From: Linyphia triangularis
Taxonomy: Eukaryota > Arthropoda > Arachnida > Araneae > Linyphiidae
Direction: 5' to 3'
Assembly (NCBI GenBank): GCA_963978545.1
Contig: OZ021722.1
Span: forward strand, 111,598,827 to 111,662,826
DNA: 64,000 nt
The position numbers and the translations under genes are program-made. The notes below the pieces were generated by a model. The model worked only from the letters and a program-made list of their open reading frames with translations. It was not told where the DNA came from and searched no databases. This document shows positions 41,956 through 51,455 of this stretch, in pieces. How positions within the stretch are numbered: the stretch's first letter is position 1; each line of letters begins with the position of its first letter.

Positions 41956-43373
41956 TTGGCCTTGACCGGACAGAGGGCATAGTTTGGTAGAGACGTATCA
42001 CCCCCTTCTCGTGGGTCTCGCTGTTAGTAACCGACCTCGGTCGGAGAAACTAAGAGTGATTAAGTCTCTGCCAGCAGGAAAAGTTGCGCTACTAACATCA
42101 GCGATGGCTCGAGCTTAAGAGCCTCCTTGAAAGTAACCGACGATTGAGCAGTGCACTCCACTTTAGCTCAAACCGGCGAAATCAAGTGCAAAACTTTTCC
42201 ACAAGGAAAATTGCGCTACCAACACCAGCGATGGCTCGATTATCAGAGCCTCCTTGAAAGTAACCGACGATTGAGCAGTGTGTACCACTTTAGCTTTAGC
42301 TCAAACCGGCGAAATCAAGTGCAATATTTTTCCAAAAAGGAACATTGCGCTACCAACACCAGCGACGACTCCAGCACGAGAGTCTCCTTGAAAGTAACCG
42401 ACGATTGAGCAGTGTGCACCACTTTAGCTCAAACCGGCGAAATCAAGTGCAATCACTTCCGTCAATGCTGACACACTGAAGGCAGTCAATGAGTGTGCTC
42501 AGCAGTAAATGGTAAGTGGTGTTCGGACGCACTGCTGTGTCCGAACTTTATTGGCAATGTTATCCAAGAAGGTGTACTTGGAATCTGTTCTTTAACTAGT
42601 TAGTAGTTTCACCCTACTATCCCTAAATTTGCTCTATCCCATCCTAGGGAGAGTTGCTGTCTGCGTATAAAGGGAAAGGCTGCCAAGTCAGCCTGTCGAA
42701 AGGTAGGCAGACAAGGGTCGCCCAACCCAGAAGTGCGTAGCTCGACACTTCTTAGTCTGTGTTGTATTTGTCCTTTCTGCGTCCGAACGCTATATAGTTC
42801 GGACTTTGTTGGCGCTTTATTATCCAAGAAGTGGTACTTGGAGTTGGTTCTTTGTTTATCAGGAGTATTTACCACATATTCTAGTAAGCGGCGTAAATGG
42901 AAAAGGGTTTATCTACCGCGCGGTGGCCCAAAGGGTGTATCCCGCCCCCCAAAAGACACTGGCGTTTAGCCTGGCAAAGGTAGAGCTCGTTCCCGAGGCT
43001 GAGCAGGAGGGTGCGGAAGTCATCCGTCAATGAGAAACTGACAGCAACGGAATAACTCTACGGGGATTCTACCATTGCTAGTGGATGAAGAAAGGGATGG
43101 CCCAGGTACGCTCCCAAGTACCTGCCCTGAACGGACGGAGTCTATGATCGATGCTGGTTTCGACGGTTTCTCTCCGGTTTCCTAAACCGTGAGCCGCCTG
43201 CACAGGTGGTAAAACATCCCAGACTATTGCAAAATGGGAGATGTCGGCCCGCCATAGCGAGGGTCGTTGTTGTGCCGTGGCTTGGTAACCCGCGAAAGAG
43301 GTGAACTCGTAGGGAACAGCGTTAAGTTGCCCCCCCCCCCCATATGAATAAAGTTAGTTATAGTTTTCAGATT
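41956..43373 (+). promoter_or_regulatory. R1-3 5' UTR with two sets of tandem repeats
   Basis: About 1.4 kb with no ORF of note. It holds three copies of a unit of about 115-130 bp (listed separately) and then a pair of units around 42530 and 42780 sharing CCGAACTTTATTGG / CGGACTTTGTTGG and TTATCCAAGAAG. A run of 13 C bases lies at 43331-43343 just before ORF1. Repeated 5' UTR units may carry transcription or RNA-processing signals; that is inference. Confidence 0.65.
42079..42470 (+). repeat. Three tandem units in the R1-3 5' UTR
   Basis: Each unit holds TTGCGCTAC(T/C)AACA, CTCCTTGAAAGTAACCGACG, ATTGAGCAGTG and TCAAACCGGCGAAATCAAGT, the last three nearly unchanged. Units start near 42083, 42208 and 42347. 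A weaker relative (GATAGAGCAGTGTTTAGTCAACG) is in R1-2 at 38316. Confidence 0.88.
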
Positions 43374-44966
43374 ATGGCTAACGTTACATTAGATACCGAA
43401 TGCGAAAGGAGCGTAGGACACGGGGTCGTGGGAAACCCCGGGTCCGAAACTCCACCACGAGTGCTGGATGAAACGATGAGCGATGGAGAGCTTGATGGGC
43501 AAAGTCCGCGTAGAGTTGTAAAGGATTTGACGGAGAGGAGTATGGCAAGAATACGTAAGCGGATACGTAAAAACGAGCTGCAAAGTTCTGCGAGGAGTGT
43601 ACAAAAGGTTGGCATGGAAAGCCAATCCTCCTCCAGAATGGTTAATGCAGCTCGTGCCATAAGGCCGAGTGAGTCGAGTAGCGACAGTGAAGCTGGTTCT
43701 GAACCTAAACCTCTCCCTAAGAGAGTGGGCAAAAAGAGCGCTCCCAAAAAGGAAAGTCTTCTAAAGACTCCTGCTCCTGCTCAAGTTCAGAAGAAGACTT
43801 CCGGTAACGCTAAGGGGGAAGCGCCCGGACGGGTTTGCACCCGCCAGAGAACACTGGAGTCGGAGGAAAGCAGGGGACTGCGCGAGGTGGTTGAGGACAT
43901 CTCAAAGCAGAACCGAGAGCTGAGGGAGAAGGTCGAAAGACTGGAAGCCTTGCTCAAGGGACTGACTGAGAGGTGTAGCTGCGGGAAGGTACCAGAACAA
44001 CCGGTACCATTGACCGTTCCAAAGCCACCAACATCCAAACCGGCGCAGCAAACTTATGCCAATAAGGTTGCCACCGGGGCTAATGCTGAACCACGAGCAG
44101 GGACCAGCACGGAAACCCATCCGGGTGAAAGTGACTGGACCATCGTTCGAGGCAAGAAGCAGAAAAAGTGACCCAAGCCAAAGGCTAAAGCCCCCCCGCC
44201 CCGAGAGCGCAAACCCGTGGTCTTGGTCTACCCGCTAGGCGACAGGTTCGAGAGGAACGGAAGAAAGCTGCTTGCGGCGATCTACAAGTCCCTCAAAGAC
44301 AAACCTGAAACCAAAGTGGAAACGGCCAGATTGATCGGTCGCGGCGGGGTCGCTCTTCAATACCCTCCTGGTATCGACCCCAAAGCCTTCGAAGCAGCGG
44401 TGGCATCCACCGACGTGCTCGCAGAGCACTGTCTAGTGGTCATTCCGACGAAACGGCGTCCTCGTTTCACAATTTACGACCTCGACAGCGTTCGGGTCAA
44501 AGAGGACACGGATGGCCTCCTTGAAGAAGTGTGCAACACTCTGCAGGTCCCGAGTGGCACGCTAAAAGTGGTCGCAGCACGCGACTACGACGCCACAACT
44601 AACTGGACGGTGGAGTCTGACCCCACCGTTGCTAAAACAGTTAAGAAGACTAAGAGCATCACCATGCAATGGTTGAAGCACACGGTCCGGGAACATGTCA
44701 GACCGATGCGTTGCTTCCAGTGCTATATCGGATATGGCCAAAGAGAGTGTGGCGAAGAAAGGCAATGCTGCTCTTTCTGTCGCGGACACCATAATTACAG
44801 AAATTGCAAAGTGCGAGACGATAAAGTTACCTGCAGAACCTGCTGCGAGAGTAACGAGTACTTTGGGACCAAGTACAAGGTCTCCCACTGCGCGGTTGAC
44901 TCCAATTGTCCGTCTCTGTTACGGGAAAAACGGAGGATAAAAGAAAGAACTGACTATGGGGTCTAA
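43344..44966 (+). pseudogene. R1-3 ORF1 (nucleic-acid-binding protein) with one in-frame stop
   Basis: The start could be the ATG at 43344 or the one at 43374 (MANVTLDTE); the second is free of the C run. A single TGA at 44169-44171 interrupts an otherwise continuous frame (GKKQKK, stop, PKPKAK). Features: a Ser/Lys/Arg-rich N-terminal half, a coiled-coil-like stretch (DISKQNRELREKVERLEALL near 44000), an RRM-like region after the stop, and two knuckles, CFQCYIGYGQREC and CSFCRGHHNYRNC. The first lacks the expected His. The tail RTDYGV is shared with Rx ORF1. It ends at TAA inside the ORF2 start. Confidence 0.86.
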
Positions 44967-47900
44967 CCCCAAAATCAGCTCTGCACTCCGGTGCTTGCAG
45001 GCAAACTTGGGGAGGTCAAAGGTGGCCACTTGCGACCTTCCCCTAATCGCCCTGAACTTAGTCGACGTTCTCCTACTGCAGGAGCCATACTTGTTAGACG
45101 GAGTCTTCATTGATCTTCCGCTTAGTTGGAAAGTCGCACACGTGAGTAATGGGAAGACGGCTATCTTGGTCACGAACCCAAAACTAACAATGCAAACACT
45201 CTATGAGTCCATTAATATCACGGCCGTGAATGTTATGGATGCAGTCAGATGCGTAACCTTCGTATCAAACTACTTTCCGCTTAGCGAGAGAATCGAACCT
45301 CACCTGGGTGTGTTAGAGGACGTTCTAGACAGATACAGGAACCCCTCCATCATAATCGGTGGTGACTTTAATGCTCGGCACGAGCTTTGGGGACCTGTCG
45401 GCGCAAACCACTTCAACGTCCGACGGGGAGAGGCTCTAGTTGAGTTTATTCTCCGGAAGGACCTATTTGTTTGGAACGACCCATCCTCCGATCCCACGTT
45501 CGAAACGATCAATGGAAAGAGCTGGATAGACGTCACCTTATCCAGTGACAGACTGCTAGCCCACTGCGACACTTGGAAAGTTGAAAGATCCTGCCACAGC
45601 GATCATAACTTTCTGTCGTTCAGTATCGGAAACACAGTTTACTGTGGTGTACCACGACGGTACTCCTTCAACCGGTACAGACTAGGAAGGATGGCCAAAA
45701 ACCTCCGACCCAAGTTACTTGTTTTTATTCCGGAGATTGAATCGGCTCTGTCGAAAAAATCAATGGACGAGGTGGTGATAAAGTTCACTAAGACCATTGC
45801 GTCTGAATGTGACAAAACCCTCAAAATCAAAACGAACGAAAAAACAAGTCGTCCGTGGTGGGACCAAGAGCTGCTTGTGCTCCGGAAGAAGACGCGAGCT
45901 CTCAGACTTAGGTATCAACGAACATCCGATACAGATGAGCGAGCGCTTCGAAGGACTTTGTACAAAAAGGGCGCAGCAGAATACCGGCGAAACATTTTTG
46001 AAAAGAAACGAAGTAGCTGGAACAAGTTCTGCATCAACGTGTCCAAGTCTAGTCCCTGGAAACTACCGTATAAAATTGGTGCTAACAAAACACGGAAAGC
46101 AACCGTTCTCGGAAACATAGAACGGGCAGACTGGTCTGTTACGTGTGACGAAAATGAGACTATTGATGAAATAGTCCAAGCACTTTTTCCGCAAGACACC
46201 ACCGTTGGCGAAACGGTGGAACAGCAGAACATGCGCTTTGTCGCGGCAAACTACGAAGGAGCTCAGACCGACCTCGACTTCACAAAGACCGAGATCCGAG
46301 GCGTGATCAAAAGTCTGGCAAAGAGGAAAGCTCCGGGTTTGGACGGACTTAATCTCGAAGTCATCGAGACGGTTAACAACACCTGGCCATCAGTCCTCCT
46401 TACCCTCTTCAACAAGTGCTTAGAACTAGGCGTTTTTCCGACCAACTGGAAAACAGCACGTCTAGTTCTTTTCAATAAACCGCACAGACCCACGTCACAC
46501 CCACGCAGCTACCGGCCGATTTGCTTACTCGCCTCAGTAAGCAAAGTGTTTGACAAGCTCATAACACAACGGTTGTTCTTCCACTTTCGTGTTAAAGAGT
46601 TGTTGAGTCCTCGACAGTTTGGATTCCGACCTTTTCAATCGTGCGACACCGCACACTTTAACATGATTACTGAAATCCAGCAACACCACGCCCAACGACA
46701 ACGGGTAAGTGTCATCTCACTTGATGTTGCTGGTGCATTCGACACTGTTTGGTGGCCGGCAGTAATGTTCCTCCTCGCGAGAGCAGAATGTCCGGATAAC
46801 ATCTTCAGAGTCATTGATAGCTACCTCAACGAACGACGGTTAGTGTACAGTACGACCTCGACTAGCCGAACCTATGACGTGGAAAGAGGCTGCCCTCAAG
46901 GTTCGTGCAGCGGCCCATTCCTCTGGAACCTTATTGCCGACGAAGCATTAAGATTGTCCCTTCCAGCAGGAGCTTCGCTTCAAGCGTATGCCGATGACTT
47001 AGTCCTATTCATAGCGGGAGTTAGCAAGAGCGCAATAGAAACTATTGGTACTCAAGCTCTCTCTCAATTGGCAGAATGGGCAAGTAAGTTCAAATTGGTC
47101 TTCAATCCATCGAAGATGACTGCCATGCCGGTCACTTACTACAGGAGACTAGATCCTCTTGGTCCACCGGTCTTCTACTATCAAGGGACCCAGATTGCTC
47201 ATGTTAACCAGTTCAAGTACCTGGGAGTAGTCTGGGATAGTAGTCTAACTTTTACTTCCCACTTCAAGTGGGTAAAAGACCGAGTCGATAAAACGGCCAT
47301 GCAACTCAAACGAGTAGCTAAGTGCCTTTACCGAGTACGACCTGACCTGCTGAAGAGCATTTACGTTGGAGCTTTGGAAAGGGTAGCCCTCTTTGGTTAC
47401 GGCGCTTGGGGCTTCAAGCTCAAAAACGCCACCTTTCGCAAAAACCTGGTGAAAATTCAGAGGAGACCCCTCATGGGTATCACCGGCACCTACTGTACCA
47501 CCTCGACGGTGGCGCTCAATGTAATTGCTGGCATTCTCCCTCTCGAAAAGAGGGCCAGCTTGGAGTATACGGAGTTCCTCATCGCACGGGTGAAAGTGGC
47601 AGAAGAATTCCTAATTGACCACAAATTGATCTCTAGTACTCAATTTGAACACGACCTAGATGGCGGGGTTTTCCATCCCGCCACTAGATGGGGCATAAGT
47701 TTTGATAAGGAGCCACCAGTTGGCGAAGGCGTTGAGATCTTTACTGACGGTTCGGGATTGGACGGTCGATACGGAGCAGCCTATGTGGTCCACTATTTCG
47801 GTGCCACAATTGAAGAACGTAAAGGAAGGCTGGTGGATACCGCTTCGGTATTCATGGCGGAGCTGGCCGCCCTCATCGAGGCATATAAATGGATAGCCCG

Positions 47901-48547
47901 TCATCGCCCCGCGGTTGCTAACATTTATTCGGACTCCTTGTCCAGCCTCAAACTCTTATCCAATCCGAATGCAGTCAACCCACTAGTACAGATCATCAAA
48001 ACTCTATGCCTCCAGGTAATGGACACAACAGTGGTCAAAGTTCATTGGATAAAGGCGCACGTGGGTTGGGTCGGCAATGAACAAGCCGACATGGCAGCGA
48101 AAGAGGGCACACAAGAGCAGTGTACCTCTTGGAATTACAAACCACTCATCTCGTCGCTGAAGGGGATCCTAAAACGCTCCAAAATGGAACACTGGCAGAG
48201 TGAATGGGATTACGGAGATAAAGGGCGGACGCTCTATTACTTCTTCCCAAAGGTACGACTCGACCGTTTACTAACCGGACCCCCTAGCCCAGCTAGCGAC
48301 CGGTCACGGGCGTTTTCACGCCTACTTCCATCGGTTCAACCACCGAGTCACGGAAGAATGCCCGTGCGGGATGATTGGAGATAGTATTCATTACGTCACC
48401 AACTGCATCCTCACAGAGTCAATCAGGAACAGGATAGTAACGGTTAGAGGGGACCCCAGCACGATCTTTCATCCGGTAAATGCGACACACCTCCGGGAAA
48501 TCGCACTACTGGTGAAGAACTTGTTGCCCCAGTTACCACCACGATGA
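44956..48547 (+). pseudogene. R1-3 ORF2: APE endonuclease, reverse transcriptase, RNase H; late frameshift
   Basis: Starts at ATGGGGTCTAAC, overlapping ORF1 by 11 bases in another frame. It is open for 1142 codons. Endonuclease: LQEPYL, IIGGDFNARHELWGP, HSDHNFLS. RT: KAPGLDG, YRPICLLASVSK, RQFGFRPFQSC, SLDVAGAFDTVWW, GCPQGSCSGPF, AYADDLVLF near residue 676. RNase H: FTDGSGLDGRYG, YSDSLSSL, GNEQADMAAK. One extra C in the run at 48280-48284 (R1-1 has one fewer) shifts the frame, giving a stop at 48384 and losing the CPCG...H...C zinc motif. The enzyme of this family cuts 28S at the R1 site. Confidence 0.92.
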
Positions 48548-48897
48548 CCCCTAGTACTGAAAGGCGAGGGCCACATTAAGTACAGTGTTCAATCCCACGA
48601 CGGTGATTGCTTACACGTTTAGTTCTGCAGCTCGCAAGGGCTTGAGCTCGAAGATGAACTGGTACTGGTTGAACTACAGCCATGTCTCTTCAAGATATAA
48701 TGATGACTAAGTTAGCAAGTCAGTGAATGATAAACTAACTCTGTCAGGTTTAGCTTGGGTTGGAAACAACCGCTGTAAATAACAGGCCCAACACTAGAAG
48801 TAGTGTAGCTTAATGGTGGTAGTAACTTTCCCAGGATCCCGGCGTACGCTTATTATGTGCTTGTTCACGGTATTGCAGCCGGGACGCCCTGTATTTC
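48548..48897 (+). other. R1-3 3' UTR
   Basis: No ORF. Nearly identical to the R1-1 3' UTR, including the GGTTGGAAACAACC inverted repeat. Ends directly at the 28S target with no poly(A). Confidence 0.7.
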
Positions 48898-49463
48898 TGT
48901 CCCTATCTACTATCTAGCGAAATCACTGCCAAGGGAACAGGCTTGGAAAAAAAAAAAAAAAAAAAAAAAATCAGCGGGGGAAAGAAGACCCTGTTGAACT
49001 TGACTCTAGTCTGACTCTGTGAAGAGACATGAGAGGTGTAGTATAAGTGGGAGGTAGCAATACCGCCAGTGAAATACCACTACTTTCATCGTGTCTTGAC
49101 TGACTCGGTGACGCGGAGAGCGGTCCCCGAAGGGACCACCGTTCTGGCACCAAGCGAGGAGCCTCAGCCGTTCCTCGCGATCCGCTCCGGGGACAGTCTC
49201 AGGCAGGTAGTTTGACTGAGGCGGTACATCTGTCAAAAGGTAACGCAGGTGTCCTAAGGCGAGCTCAGCGAGGACAGAAACCTCGCGTAGAGTAAAAGGG
49301 CAAAAGCTGGCTTGATCTTGATTTTCAGTACGAATACGGACCGCGAAAGCGTGGCCTATCGATCCTTTTGATTTTACGAGTTTTATGCAAGAGGTGTCAG
49401 AATAGTTATCACAGGGATAACTGACTTATGGCGGCCAAGCGTTCATAGCGACGTCGCTTTTTG

Positions 49464-49537
49464 ATCCTTTGATGTCGGCTCTTCCTATCATTGCGTTTTG
49501 ATCCTTTGATGTCGGCTCTTCCTATCATTGCGAAGTA
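49464..49537 (+). repeat. 37-bp tandem duplication inside the 28S fragment
   Basis: TTTTGATCCTTTGATGTCGG plus CTCTTCCTATCATTGCG occurs twice in a row. A single copy is the normal 28S state. Confidence 0.92.
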
Positions 49538-49614
49538 GAATTCGCCAAGCGTTGGATTGTTCACCCACAAATAGGGAATGTGAGCTGGATTTAGACCGTC
49601 GTGAGATAGGTTAG

Positions 49615-49631
49615 TTTTACCCTACTGATGA
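49615..49631 (+). other. 28S target site of Rx elements
   Basis: TTTTACCCTACTGATGA stands at the left edge of Rx3. Its inner part recurs at the Rx1/Rx2 junction (17403) and the Rx3/Rx4 junction (61116). Confidence 0.85.
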
Positions 49632-49829
49632 CCCTTCGGGGACAGCGATTAGTGTTTTAATAGCTCTCTTTAAAATTTTGCGGTGCAGGATTCGCTCTGC
49701 CGCTAACCGCTGTAGCAAAAGCACGCTTACGCCTCTTGTGTACCCGTTGAGTACCTTGCCGCGGTCGAAGGGCTCCAAAAACTAGCTTTTTGGTCCAAAT
49801 CTCAACAAACCCTTAATCAGTAGGGTATT
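49632..49829 (+). promoter_or_regulatory. Rx3 5' UTR with conserved RNA structure
   Basis: Predicted parts by eye: a UUCG-type hairpin CCCTTCGGGG (49632-49641). A long stem follows, ACAGCGATTAG (49642-49652) with CTAACCGCTGT (49703-49713), 10 of 11 paired. It encloses GCGGTGCAG...CTGCCGC. The Rx4 version pairs perfectly over 12 bases although its sequence differs, which suggests selection on structure. Confidence 0.65.
49816..49826 (+). promoter_or_regulatory. Inverse of the 28S target before the Rx3 ORF1 start
   Basis: ATCAGTAGGGT lies three bases before the ATG at 49830 and is complementary to ACCCTACTGAT at 49619-49629, about 190 bases upstream at the element boundary. Confidence 0.72.
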
Positions 49830-51455
49830 ATGGCCGAATCTCACGACGGTGGATTGTGGGTGAAAAAGATGACACAGGGGAGTGTCGAAAAACTGAAGCT
49901 GGATTGGGACGATGTTCCCGAAGATGCAAATGATGAGCGTGATATAAAGAGTAGCACCAAGAGTGGGGTTGAAAGGGTGTCTCGGCAGACTGCCGAACAC
50001 TTTAAAGTTAGCCAAATCGAGGGGCTGGACTCCAAGTCGAAAGGGAAATCGACTAAGTCCAGCACCAAGAAAGGGAAGAGTAAGGCCAAGCGGTCTAAGT
50101 CCGTCCCACCCGCCTCGCCAGCGGAAGGTGTCTGTTCCGCGGAACCCGAAGTTATCGGACCCCAGAACGACACCGGGGACTCCACCCTGCAAGAAGCAGA
50201 GATGCCAGTACTCGTTTCGGACCCCAAAGCAAGAGCCATTGCTGAGGGACCGGAAGAGAAGGGGCAGCACGCTGATGCGGACGTCGAGCTGGTCTCGACG
50301 AGGGCTACCGCTCAGGAAGGACTGGAGAAGAGGAGGCGCAAGCGCCTCAATAATAGAGTGGATGAGGATCCAAAACAGATGCGGGACCCCGAGGAAGAAC
50401 CTCAGGAAGATGGGAAAAGCGAAAATGTCGGTTCTTGCGCGGACCCAAGACCGAACGAAATGCTGGACAGGGCGCTGGCCGCCCAAACTCAGCTGCAGAG
50501 GGCCATTGCCAAAGTGGAACAGCAAGAGGTCGCGGACGAGCTCCGTACCCTTGCGCAGAACCTGTTCCAGATCTGTGTGGAGCAGCAGATCCTAATCGGC
50601 AACAAACCGGAGGGTTTGGTCAAACCGAGCTACGCTGACGCGGCCAGGAAACCACGAGATAAATCTCGGGGCCGCTCGGCTTCCAGACCACGACCCCCAC
50701 CGGCCAAGAAAGAGTTTGTCGCCGTGGTCTATCCAACGGATCCGGACATGACCTCGGACGACACTCTTAAGACCCTCCAGGCAACGCTGAAGCCTCGGCA
50801 GCACTGCTTTGGAGTGGATCGCATCAGGAAAGTTAGGAATGGAGGCCTGGCTATCGTCACTTCCACAGACAAGGAAGTTGACAACATTATTCAGGCCTTC
50901 GCTTCCAACAACGGGCTGGACGGTAAGTTTACCGCCAACAGGCCCAAAGGCCGGAGGCCTAAAGTCATTCTTTATGACGTGGAAGAAGCGATCGAGGAGG
51001 GCGCCATCGTGGAGCTGATCAAGGGGTTCAACAGCGAGCTGAAGGATGGAGACATGGAACCGGTCTTCTCCTTCCCCAGCCGCAGAGGTGGCAAAAACTG
51101 GGTGCTGTCGGTTGATCCGACCACCCTCAAACTTGCTGTCAAACTCAAGCGTATAAAGCTCGAATGGAGCAGAGTGAGCGTCAGGGAATACGTTAGAGCG
51201 TCCATCTGCTTTAAGTGCCGCCACTACGGGCACTTCGCCAGGGACTGCAAAAGCGAGGAGGTGTGTGCCAAGTGTTGCCAACAAGGGCACAAGAAGGCGG
51301 ACTGTGTCAATGTCCCAAAATGCGTTAATTGCATGGAGTTCAACGCCAAACATGGAGCGGACAGAGACACAGCCCATGCCCCTTCGGATAAAGGGTGCCG
51401 AGTCCACAAAAAGGAAATAACGAGTACACGAAATAGAACGGACTATGGGAACTAG
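49830..51455 (+). CDS. Rx3 ORF1, CCHC nucleic-acid-binding protein (541 residues)
   Basis: Intact. The N-terminal 100 residues are rich in Lys and Ser (KKGKSKAKRSK near 75). A long acidic and charged middle is followed by LDRALAAQTQLQRAIAK, likely helical, near 212. An RRM-like region lies at about 295-440 (FVAVVYPTDPDMTSD, GVDRIRKVRNGGLAIVTST). Three zinc motifs lie near 459-520 (CFKCRHYGHFARDC, CAKCCQQGHKKADC, CVNCMEFN...H). The tail RTDYGN ends at TAG, which lies 8-10 bases inside ORF2. It would bind element RNA in the RNP. Homologous to Rx4 ORF1 throughout. Confidence 0.9.
   Translation: MAESHDGGLWVKKMTQGSVEKLKLDWDDVPEDANDERDIKSSTKSGVERVSRQTAEHFKVSQIEGLDSKSKGKSTKSSTKKGKSKAKRSKSVPPASPAEGVCSAEPEVIGPQNDTGDSTLQEAEMPVLVSDPKARAIAEGPEEKGQHADADVELVSTRATAQEGLEKRRRKRLNNRVDEDPKQMRDPEEEPQEDGKSENVGSCADPRPNEMLDRALAAQTQLQRAIAKVEQQEVADELRTLAQNLFQICVEQQILIGNKPEGLVKPSYADAARKPRDKSRGRSASRPRPPPAKKEFVAVVYPTDPDMTSDDTLKTLQATLKPRQHCFGVDRIRKVRNGGLAIVTSTDKEVDNIIQAFASNNGLDGKFTANRPKGRRPKVILYDVEEAIEEGAIVELIKGFNSELKDGDMEPVFSFPSRRGGKNWVLSVDPTTLKLAVKLKRIKLEWSRVSVREYVRASICFKCRHYGHFARDCKSEEVCAKCCQQGHKKADCVNVPKCVNCMEFNAKHGADRDTAHAPSDKGCRVHKKEITSTRNRTDYGN

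Larger units (their letters stand above)
41956..48897 (+). mobile_element. R1-3, near full-length R1 element
   Basis: About 6.9 kb: a long repetitive 5' UTR, ORF1, an overlapping ORF2 and a 3' UTR, ending next to TGTCCCTATCTACT (48898-48911) and then correct downstream 28S. The R1 3' junction is therefore at the classical site. At the 5' side the target duplication and about 37 bp of 28S are absent. ORF1 has one stop codon and ORF2 one extra base, so it is inactive but young. Confidence 0.92.
48898..49631 (+). rRNA. 28S rRNA gene fragment between the R1 and Rx sites (pseudogene)
   Basis: Recognised from strongly conserved 28S blocks: CCAAGGGAACAGGCTTGG, AAGAAGACCCTGTTGAACTT, ATCACAGGGATAACTGAC, GGCGGCCAAGCGTTCATAG, TTAGACCGTCGTGAGATAGG. 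Many C-to-T and G-to-A changes occur at positions that are almost invariant in eukaryotes. A run of 24 A replaces about five bases at 48947-48970, and 37 bp are duplicated near 49464-49537. It ends at TTTTACCCTACTGATGA, where Rx3 begins. I read it as a decayed, non-functional copy. Confidence 0.93.

Noticed and set aside
41956..42470. CRISPR-like array in the R1-3 5' UTR repeats
   Set aside because: Units are about 115-130 bp with diverged linkers in a eukaryotic element; there is no short repeat/spacer regularity and there are no cas genes.
44160..44180. Programmed readthrough at the R1-3 ORF1 TGA
   Set aside because: A single copy with other damage nearby (the ORF2 frameshift) is more simply explained by mutation, and no intact homologue with the same stop is present.
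49642..49713. HDV-like self-cleaving ribozyme at the Rx 5' end
   Set aside because: Stems are present, but I could not place P1.1, the active-site C and the required pairing order by eye, so I list only a structured RNA.
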